Of a stretch of 64,000 nucleotides of DNA, positions 57,537-64,000 are shown in pieces. A model generated the notes under the pieces. That model was not told where the DNA came from. It ran no database searches and saw only the letters and a list, made by a program, of their open reading frames with translations. The number at the start of each line of letters is the position of its first letter. The stretch's first letter is position 1. Source of the DNA: Halotia branconii CENA392 (GTDB taxonomy: Bacteria > Cyanobacteriota > Cyanobacteriia > Cyanobacteriales > Nostocaceae); the NCBI RefSeq assembly GCF_029953635.1, contig NZ_CP124543.1:4195455-4259454 (forward strand), read 5' to 3'. A program made the translations under genes and the position numbers.

Positions 57537-58139
57537 TTAGTCTAGTTTCTCACCACTAACGATAAAAATAGGATCAACAGCTGCAAAAGTTTGAGAAAAG
57601 CCGCGTGTTTCCAAACGGTTGACCGCAGACTGAACAACTTCGATATTTCTCGCTTGTAATTGAGAAAAGCTCTGGGAAATAGCATACAGACTCTCTAGAT
57701 TAGCAGCTGTAGCTACAACTCGTCCTGATGGCGGTAAATAATGCCACACAGTTTGCAAAATTTCTTGGATGGGACGACCCCCCTCGATACAAACACGGTG
57801 AGGAGGTACTTTGAGGTCGTGCATACAATCTGGGGCGCTACCTTCGATGACTTCGACGTTTTTAACATCAAAGCGATCGCAGTTGCGCCGAATTAGATTA
57901 GCGACTTCTTCATCCCGTTCTACAGCCACAATTTGTCCATTAGGACACAGCAGCCCCACCTCTACCGGAATTGTACCTGTCCCTGCGCCAATGTCCCACA
58001 AAACTGAATCGGGTTTGAGCCGCAATTGGGAAATCAACAGCAGCCTAACTTCTCGCTGACTGAAAGGAATACCCGGTAACTGCTCAAATAATTCATCGGG
58101 TATACCAGGGGTGATGTAAGGCCAAAGTTGGGAGGGCAT
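57537..58139 (-). CDS. cbiT: precorrin-6Y/8 C15 methyltransferase (decarboxylating) subunit CbiT
   Basis: The 200-residue SAM-dependent enzyme begins 'PYITPGIPDELFEQLPGIPFSQREVRLLLISQL', the typical CbiT start. The SAM-binding 'LWDIGAGTGTIPVEVGLL' (about residue 48) and 'VEVIEGSAPDC' follow. It acts in the corrin ring part of cobalamin synthesis. CbiE is not in the window. Confidence 0.9.
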   Translation of the reverse strand: MPSQLWPYITPGIPDELFEQLPGIPFSQREVRLLLISQLRLKPDSVLWDIGAGTGTIPVEVGLLCPNGQIVAVERDEEVANLIRRNCDRFDVKNVEVIEGSAPDCMHDLKVPPHRVCIEGGRPIQEILQTVWHYLPPSGRVVATAANLESLYAISQSFSQLQARNIEVVQSAVNRLETRGFSQTFAAVDPIFIVSGEKLD

Positions 58140-58234
58140 AAAAGCACGCGATTATACTAAAAAATATGGGCTTGTGCAACTTGACAAGTTATAAACTATC
58201 AAAACTTTTAAATGTAGCGTCATCAGCAATAATT

Positions 58235-59629
58235 ATGATTCAGGAAATATTAAACGGCCGCTACGAAGTCCAACAGCAATTAAGTAAAAAGGCAGGACGA
58301 CGGATATTTTTAGCTCAAGATCAAATCACTGATGAATTAGTAATTGTGAAGTTACTTTCTTTTAGTAGTGATTTTGAATGGGACGATTTCAAGTTGTTTG
58401 AGCGTGAAGCTGAAACTTTAAAATCTTTGTCACATCCGTTGATCCCTCGTTATTTAGACTATTTTGAAGTAAATTCACCTACTATCAAAGGATTTGCCTT
58501 AGTACAGAGTTATATCCCAGCTCAAACTTTAGAGCAATACATTCAGACTGGACGAACTTTTACAGAAGCCGAAATTAAACAGATAGCCAAGACACTTTTA
58601 GAGATTCTCGTTTATCTACATCAATTGCACCCGCCTGTAATTCACCGTGATCTTAAGCCTAGCAATATTTTATTAGGCGATCGCTCTGGCAACAGTTTGG
58701 GTCAAGTTTATCTCGTGGATTTTGGTTCAGTGCAAACTGTCTTAGCTACAGAAGGTGGAACTAGAACTGTAGTCGGAACCTACGGATATATGCCACCGGA
58801 GCAATTTGGCGGCCGCACGGTTCCAGCATCTGACCTTTATAGTTTAGGTGCGACGCTCATTTATTTAGTAACTGGTGTCCATCCAGCCGATTTACCGCAA
58901 AAAGATTTTCGGTTTCAATTTGAGCAACTGACTAATTTAAGCCCTAGTTTCACTCGCTGGTTGCAGCAGATGACTGAACCCAATTTAGAAAAGCGGTTGA
59001 GTTCTGCAAGCGTAGCGCTAAAGGCTTTAAATGAGCCGCATTTTCCTGACACTACTGCTTTAGTTGTTAATCAACCAACTGGTAGTACAATTCAACTATC
59101 CAAAGATTGGGATCATCTAGATATTGTTGTTCCACCAGTTGGCTTTAAACCGTCAATGGTGTTTTTGAGTTTATTTGCGATCGCCTGGAACTCATTTATT
59201 CTGTTTTGGACAATTGGCGCTCTTTCTGCCCCTTTTCCGCTGAATATTCCCTTTGCTTTGTTTTCATTGCCTTTTTGGGGTGCAGGCTCGTTTATGGTGT
59301 ATACGTTTCTATTTAATATGTTTGGACGTATACACTTACGCCTGAATCAAGAGCAAATTGCCTTAACCTGGGAGTTATTTGCTTTTAAATTCCATCGTCC
59401 TCGGCCATCACCAAGACAAAGTATCACTAAACTAGTTTATATTTCCAAACACTTTACTAGAGACTCTGAAGGCTCTAGAGTTAGTGTTCCAGCGCAATTA
59501 GATATTTGGTCAGGAGTGTACAAGTATAAACTTGGTGGTAGTGGTGGTGCGATTGAATCTGAAGCAGAGATTGAATGGTTAGCCCAGGAATTAAGTGATT
59601 GGTTAAATATACCAATTACGCGAGAATAA
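58235..59629 (+). CDS. serine/threonine protein kinase, membrane-associated
   Basis: The protein has 464 residues from the ATG at 58235; a longer frame starts at 58166. It begins 'IQEILNGRYEVQQQLSKKAGRRIFLAQD'. The kinase core has 'VIHRDLKPSNILL' (about residue 135 from the ATG), 'VYLVDFGSVQ' (DFG) and 'GTYGYMPPEQF' (APE-like). The glycine-rich loop is degenerate. After about residue 300 there are two membrane helices and a PH-like domain ending 'DWLNIP'. Substrate unknown. Confidence 0.85.
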   Translation: MIQEILNGRYEVQQQLSKKAGRRIFLAQDQITDELVIVKLLSFSSDFEWDDFKLFEREAETLKSLSHPLIPRYLDYFEVNSPTIKGFALVQSYIPAQTLEQYIQTGRTFTEAEIKQIAKTLLEILVYLHQLHPPVIHRDLKPSNILLGDRSGNSLGQVYLVDFGSVQTVLATEGGTRTVVGTYGYMPPEQFGGRTVPASDLYSLGATLIYLVTGVHPADLPQKDFRFQFEQLTNLSPSFTRWLQQMTEPNLEKRLSSASVALKALNEPHFPDTTALVVNQPTGSTIQLSKDWDHLDIVVPPVGFKPSMVFLSLFAIAWNSFILFWTIGALSAPFPLNIPFALFSLPFWGAGSFMVYTFLFNMFGRIHLRLNQEQIALTWELFAFKFHRPRPSPRQSITKLVYISKHFTRDSEGSRVSVPAQLDIWSGVYKYKLGGSGGAIESEAEIEWLAQELSDWLNIPITRE

Positions 59630-59659
59630 ACAAACCAAGTAATATAAAGAGGTCTGAAA

Positions 59660-59899
59660 ATGACAACTACAAGCAAAAGGCAATCGCTAATAGAATTAAT
59701 TTATAAACATCTAAACATCGCACCCGAAAGCACTTTAGAAAAAGTTTTAGAACTTTTAGAAGATGAAGAAGATATTAGAGATGCTCGTGCTGAAATAGCA
59801 GAAGCAAAAATTAACGGTACTATATCTTGGGATGAATATAAGAAAGAAACCGCGCGACTTATCAAATTGAATTTACCAAGGGTGCTAATAAACAACTAA
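59660..59899 (+). CDS. antitoxin-like protein, partner of a RelE-type toxin
   Basis: The 79-residue protein is acidic in the middle ('LEKVLELLEDEEDIRDARAEIAEAKINGTISWDEYKKE'), a pattern seen in antitoxins that accompany RelE-type toxins in cyanobacteria. Its 3' end overlaps the toxin remnant downstream. It may be an orphan antitoxin that still neutralises toxins elsewhere, or it may be free to decay. Confidence 0.7.
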   Translation: MTTTSKRQSLIELIYKHLNIAPESTLEKVLELLEDEEDIRDARAEIAEAKINGTISWDEYKKETARLIKLNLPRVLINN

Positions 59900-60119
59900 A
59901 GAAATTATCAAGCGATATCAAAGAACGTATTGACTCAAAAATTCAAGAATTAGCAATAGAACCACGTCCAGCTGTAGTTAAAAATTAGTAGATGAAGAAT
60001 ATTTATATCGGATTAAAGTAGGTGATTACAGAATAATCTATCAAATACTTGATACTATTTTATTAGTGAGTGTGATTAAAGTGAAACATCGTAGAGACGT
60101 TTATAGAAATGAGTCTTGA
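59857..60119 (+). pseudogene. frameshifted RelE/ParE-type toxin gene
   Basis: The frame reads YQIEFTKGANKQLKKLSSDI, continues to 'EPRPAVVK', then hits stops; a change of one base restores 'LVDEEYLYRIKVGDYRIIYQILDTILLVSVIKVKHRRDVY', the typical RelE C-terminus. One A appears to be missing in the run around 59982-59986 (GTTAAAAATTAG). No ATG is seen at the 5' end of the toxin frame either. It is therefore probably inactive. Confidence 0.8.
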
Positions 60120-60158
60120 TACAGAACAGTAAAAATTAATTATTGAGAGGAACTGTGT

Positions 60159-60329
60159 ATGTTTGGATTGGGATGGCCGGAAGTAGGTGTAATTGCGATC
60201 ATTGCTATTTTAATTTTTGGTCCCAAAAAAATTCCGGAATTGGGAAATGCACTGGGTAAAACACTGCGGGGCTTTAAGGAAGAACTCAAAACTTCTAGTG
60301 ATGACAATGATCCTGAGCAAGAACAATAA
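60159..60329 (+). CDS. tatA: TatA/E-type twin-arginine translocase subunit
   Basis: The 56-residue protein MFGLGWPEVGVIAIIAILIF continues GPKKIPELGNALGKTLRGF and ends in an acidic tail (SSDDNDPEQEQ). This is the TatA pattern: a short N-terminal helix, FGPKKIPELG hinge and amphipathic helix. It forms the pore for folded proteins at the thylakoid or plasma membrane. A GAGAGG ribosome-binding site lies 8 nt before the ATG. Confidence 0.93.
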   Translation: MFGLGWPEVGVIAIIAILIFGPKKIPELGNALGKTLRGFKEELKTSSDDNDPEQEQ

Positions 60330-60467
60330 TGTCAAAAGTTAGGCAATTGCTGCTTCACAGATAGCAAAAAGCATATTGGCTAGAAAACTTCTACATTGAA
60401 AAAGGGTGTGGGGTGTAGGCGAAAGAACCCTTTTTATAGAAATTACCTTCTGCCTCCTGCCTCTAAA

Positions 60468-63167
60468 CTAAAGCAAGGTGTTGATCACAGAAGATGTCAC
60501 CCCATTTTGATTATCTACAACCATTGTAGAGGCGTTTTGTTGAATTTCCTCTTTGACCAAACCGCGTACCTTAATTAACTTGATAGCGCGATTGACACTT
60601 TCTGGTAAGATTACCACTAGACCATTATCAGGAGCCGTGTCCAAAGCTTTGTTAATGGCTGCGGTCTCATCCATAATTACTTCATAACGGGCATCACGGT
60701 TAACTTGAATGATACCTTCAGTAATTAACTCAGAAGCTGATCCCCGTGGTCTTCCTCGTGTGTCATCGTCTTCTTTGACAATGATGTAGTCAAAAATATC
60801 TGCTGCTAGTTTACCTAAGGTAACAAAGTCTTCATCGCGGCGATCGCCTGGGCCACCAACTACACCAATTCGCGCTCCTGTATTCCAGTTACGTACAAAA
60901 GAACCTAATGCTTCATAACTGGCGGGATTATGAGCATAGTCTACCAAGGCATGGTAGTTTCCTAAATTAAACAAATTCATGCGTCCCGGCGTTTGGCTGA
61001 CAGAGGCACGGAAGGTCTTTAAGCCTGCCCGAATTTGCTCAATCGTCACATTTTGCACAAATGCTGCCAAAGCGGCTGCTAAAGCGTTGGCAATCATAAA
61101 TGGCGCTCGTCCGCCCATTGTTAAGGGAATATTTTCTGCTCTTTCTATCCGGTGTGTCCAATCGCCTTTAACAATCGAGAGATAGCCATTTTCGTATATT
61201 GCTGCGACTCCACCTTTTTGGATATGCTGCCGCACTAATTCTGAGTCGGGATTCATTGTAAAGTAAGCAACATTAGCCTTAGTTTTTTGGGCCATTGCGG
61301 CGACGCGGCGATCGTCGGCGTTAAGTACAGCATAACCATCAGGAAATACAGCTTCCGCGACTACACTCTTAAGATTTGCCAACTGATCAATAGTATCGAT
61401 ATCACCGATTCCCAAATGATCGGCAGCGACGTTTAATACTATACCTACATTGGCAGATTCAAAGCCCAGCCCAGAACGAAGAATACCTCCACGAGCGCTT
61501 TCTAATACCGCAACTTCTACAGTTGGATCTTGTAAGATGACATGGGCGCTTTGAGGCCCTGTGTTATCTCCGGCTTCTACTAAGAAATCACCGATGTAAG
61601 TTCCATCCGTAGTTGTATAACCGACTACTTTGCCTGTCTGCTTATAAATGTGCGCCAGCAATCGGGTAGTAGTGGTTTTACCATTAGTGCCTGTCACACT
61701 CAGTATGGGAATGCGGCTGGGTTGTTCGTTGGGGAACAACATATCCATCACTGCTCCGGCAACATTGCGGGGTATGCCTTGACTGGGGGCAACATGCATC
61801 CTAAAGCCAGGGGCGGCATTAACTTCTACAATTACGCCATCCATTTCTCTCAGGGGGCGACTAATATCCGTAGTGACAATATCAAGTCCGGCGACATCCA
61901 GGCCAATAATTCTCACTACCCTTTGTGCTAACCAAATGTTTTCGGGATGAATTTCATCAGTACGATCTACAGCACTACCGCCTGTACTCAAGTTAGCTGT
62001 TGCTCGGAGATAACAAATTGTATCCCTGGGTGGTACGCTATTTAAGGTGTAGCCTTGCCTTTCTAATAATTGATAACTAGTCCGGTCTAGTTCAATCTTA
62101 GTCAAGACGTTATCGTGTCCTTCACCGCGATTTGGGTCTTGGTTTGTTTCTTCAATGAGTTCGGCAATGGTAGATCTACCATTACCAACGATGTGAGCTG
62201 GCACACGTTCGGCTACTGCTACTACTTTGCCATTGACTACTAGTACTCTGTGGTCACGCCCAACATAATATTTTTCAACAATAATTGACCGTGAAACTTG
62301 TCTAGCTGCTTCGTAGGCTGCTTCAGCTTCTTCCCAAGTTCTAATATCGATGGTGATCCCGCGTCCATGATTACCGTCTAGCGGTTTAATGACGATGGGA
62401 TAGCCGCCAACATATTCAATAGCTTCTTCTAAATCGTCTAAAAAGTTAATTACCGTACCTCTAGGTACTGGCGCTCCGGCTGCGGCTAGGATGCGTTTGG
62501 TAGCTTCTTTGTCGCAAGCTAGTTCTACCCCTAAAATGCCAGTATTGTGAGTCATTGTGGCTTGCATTCGCTTTTGATTCACACCGTAGCCCAGCTGAAT
62601 TAAAAAGCGGGCGCTCAATTGCATCCAGGGAATACCTCTTTTTTCGGCTTCCTTGACGATCGCTTCGGTTGAAGGTCCTAAAGATGAATCACGCCAGAAG
62701 TCTTTCAGGTCTTGAATATCTTGCTCTAGTTCTGCTTTGGGATAGCGACCCCGATCTGCAATACTTTGACACAGGCGCACAGCGGCTCGTCCAGCGTAGC
62801 GTCCTGCTTCTTCGTTCAGGTATTCAATCACTACCTGAAAAATTCCGGGTGTAGCGGTTTCGCGGGTACGGCCAAAGCCAACATGCATTCCAGCTAGTTC
62901 CTGGAGTTCTAGGGCTACGTGTTCGACAATATGACCCATCATGGTGCCTTCTCGCACTCGCATTAAAAAGCCACCGCGACAGCCAGGCGAACAATAGTGA
63001 CCCTCCAGACTCGGCAGCGCCTCAACTAATCCTTCATAAAAGCCAGGGATTTCATTCGAGGGCGTTTCAGCCAGGTTTTCTAAATCGAGGCGCATGACGA
63101 TCAGCTTGTGGCGTCGAATGCTCCAGTAGTTTGGGCCGCGTAAGGTCTGGATCTTGAGGATTCTCAT
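60468..63167 (-). CDS. cphA: cyanophycin synthetase
   Basis: The protein has 899 residues from the ATG at 63167 (MRILKIQTLRGPNYWSI, the family start); ten extra codons are open upstream. The N-terminal domain is followed by an ATP-grasp part (about residues 220-475, 'PIVIKPLDGNHGRGITIDI') that adds Asp. A Mur ligase-like part (P-loop 'VTGTNGKTTTTRLL', about residue 493) adds Arg. It makes multi-L-arginyl-poly-L-aspartate granules, the nitrogen reserve. It lies 172 bp downstream of cphB. Confidence 0.97.
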   Translation of the reverse strand: MRILKIQTLRGPNYWSIRRHKLIVMRLDLENLAETPSNEIPGFYEGLVEALPSLEGHYCSPGCRGGFLMRVREGTMMGHIVEHVALELQELAGMHVGFGRTRETATPGIFQVVIEYLNEEAGRYAGRAAVRLCQSIADRGRYPKAELEQDIQDLKDFWRDSSLGPSTEAIVKEAEKRGIPWMQLSARFLIQLGYGVNQKRMQATMTHNTGILGVELACDKEATKRILAAAGAPVPRGTVINFLDDLEEAIEYVGGYPIVIKPLDGNHGRGITIDIRTWEEAEAAYEAARQVSRSIIVEKYYVGRDHRVLVVNGKVVAVAERVPAHIVGNGRSTIAELIEETNQDPNRGEGHDNVLTKIELDRTSYQLLERQGYTLNSVPPRDTICYLRATANLSTGGSAVDRTDEIHPENIWLAQRVVRIIGLDVAGLDIVTTDISRPLREMDGVIVEVNAAPGFRMHVAPSQGIPRNVAGAVMDMLFPNEQPSRIPILSVTGTNGKTTTTRLLAHIYKQTGKVVGYTTTDGTYIGDFLVEAGDNTGPQSAHVILQDPTVEVAVLESARGGILRSGLGFESANVGIVLNVAADHLGIGDIDTIDQLANLKSVVAEAVFPDGYAVLNADDRRVAAMAQKTKANVAYFTMNPDSELVRQHIQKGGVAAIYENGYLSIVKGDWTHRIERAENIPLTMGGRAPFMIANALAAALAAFVQNVTIEQIRAGLKTFRASVSQTPGRMNLFNLGNYHALVDYAHNPASYEALGSFVRNWNTGARIGVVGGPGDRRDEDFVTLGKLAADIFDYIIVKEDDDTRGRPRGSASELITEGIIQVNRDARYEVIMDETAAINKALDTAPDNGLVVILPESVNRAIKLIKVRGLVKEEIQQNASTMVVDNQNGVTSSVINTLL

Positions 63168-63339
63168 GGGAATAGGTAGATGGAGATTCGGAACCAAAAT
63201 TCTAGTTTCTTACTGGAATTGACCGCTAAACTGTCCATTGTAAACAGTTTTTTCTTTTTACATGGTATTTCTCTGATTTTTCTACAGCAAGAAATAAAGT
63301 AAACGATCAACACACTGTAACCTCAGATACTCTATTCCG

Positions 63340-64000
63340 TCAGCTGGAGATGCGGTGTACAGCGGGTAGTACAGTGCGCTGGTACAGGTGGAAGCGATCG
63401 CCATAGCTGAGGATATGCAGACGTAAGTTGTGTATAGTTAAGGGTTCGTTAGCACCGACATGAGGCTCGTTGGTATGAGTTACTTCAGTGGGATCAACAA
63501 TGGTGACGCTGCCTTTGCCCATGACTTGTAACCAACCGTCACGTTCAAATACAGCACAAGTATCTTCGTCAATGCCAATACCAAGACGGTCAGGATGAGC
63601 TGCGATCGCACTGATTAGTCTTCCCATGCGATTACGGTTGTGAAAGTGTTGATCAACAATCACTTCGGGGATAAATCCCAAACCCGTGGCCATATCTACC
63701 AAAGAGCGATTTGGCGTTTCACCACTACCACCACCAGCAATCATGTGATGCCCCATTACTGCTGCTCCTGCACTGGTTCCGGCTAAGGTCAATTGTCCAC
63801 CTCTGACTCGTTGCCGGATAATTTCCATTGCTGGCGTGTCTGACAACACACCACAAAGGCGTAATTGATCTCCTCCCGTCAAAAACACGCCACTACAAGC
63901 TTCTAGAGATGCTTTGATTTGGGGAATTTCACACTGTTCGCGTTCGCGAATGTCTAAAATTTCCACCTTCTCAGCACCCATTTCTTCAAAAATGCGAATA
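63340..64000 (-). CDS. cphB: cyanophycinase, C-terminal part (5' end outside window)
   Basis: The frame is open to the window edge (IRIFEE precedes the Met at 63981). The visible 219 residues have the S51 peptidase-type core: 'GVFLTGGDQLRLCG', 'LAGTSAGAAVMGHHMI' (catalytic Ser), 'DQHFHNRNRMGRL' and 'GIGIDEDTCAVF'. It hydrolyses cyanophycin to beta-Asp-Arg. Full-length relatives have nearly 300 residues, so about 75 are missing. It precedes cphA on the same strand, the usual cphBA order. Confidence 0.95.
   Translation of the reverse strand, partial: IRIFEEMGAEKVEILDIREREQCEIPQIKASLEACSGVFLTGGDQLRLCGVLSDTPAMEIIRQRVRGGQLTLAGTSAGAAVMGHHMIAGGGSGETPNRSLVDMATGLGFIPEVIVDQHFHNRNRMGRLISAIAAHPDRLGIGIDEDTCAVFERDGWLQVMGKGSVTIVDPTEVTHTNEPHVGANEPLTIHNLRLHILSYGDRFHLYQRTVLPAVHRISS

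Overview
The window is chromosomal DNA of a filamentous cyanobacterium, most likely of the order Nostocales. It carries psbA (photosystem II D1), the cyanophycin genes cphB-cphA, sucrose synthase and a cyanobacterial cyclic-sugar toolkit. It also has abundant GCGATCGC (HIP1) octamers, and intergenic spacers full of heptameric tandem repeats and dispersed repeats of the kind typical of Nostoc-like genomes. I saw no rRNA or tRNA genes, no CRISPR array and no prophage.

Layout. 0-4.4 kb: end of a TPR protein, a cupin gene split by an intact IS1380-family element, then psbA on the minus strand. 4.6-13 kb: housekeeping and envelope genes (IMPase-like phosphatase, phosphodiester glycosidase-like protein, MATE pump, glutathionyl-hydroquinone reductase-type GST, GT39-like glycosyltransferase, MarR regulator, MFS pump). 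13.3-22.3 kb: GH57/DUF3536 protein, Ca2+/H+ antiporter, peptidoglycan-binding protein, sucrose synthase. 22.3-30.6 kb: PBP4-type carboxypeptidase, small zinc-ribbon membrane protein between two repeat blocks, PPP-type phosphatase, M48 protease, DUF4330 protein, typA.

30.6-38.6 kb is the accessory part. A segment of about 4.2 kb lies between typA and a second, 5'-truncated copy of the typA 3' end. It holds an unrecognised two-gene module (30726-32089), a BrnT/BrnA toxin-antitoxin pair, a YgiT-type zinc finger, a VapBC-like pair, debris of a second antitoxin copy and a Uma2 nuclease-like gene. Next come two related proteins sharing an uncharacterised beta/helix module; the second has a GUN4 domain and is split by an ISAzo13-family element. 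That element carries Fur-box-like palindromes and strong hairpins near both ends.

39-48 kb: a two-gene RND efflux system, an unknown two-helix membrane protein and a phosphonate/phosphite-type ABC importer (phnD-phnC-phnE). 48.2-64 kb: a collapsed hybrid histidine kinase, a PEP-CTERM GDPD-like protein, a 21-bp minisatellite, RidA, Nudix hydrolase, MalQ, a RodZ-like protein with an RluB/RsuA-type pseudouridine synthase, DUF2993 protein, second Uma2 protein, CdsA, CbiT, a Ser/Thr kinase, a frameshifted RelE-type toxin with its antitoxin, TatA (56 aa) and cphA with the 3' part of cphB running off the end.

Functional themes are carbon and nitrogen storage (SusA, MalQ, GH57, cyanophycin), phosphorus scavenging (PhnDCE, GDPD-like and glycosidase-like phosphodiesterases), export (MATE, MFS, RND), and gene decay by insertion elements and single-base slips in A-runs. 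The points most worth checking are the typA 3'-end duplication bracketing the island, the two-gene module in it, the GUN4-associated pair, and the regulatory-looking ends of the ISAzo13 element.
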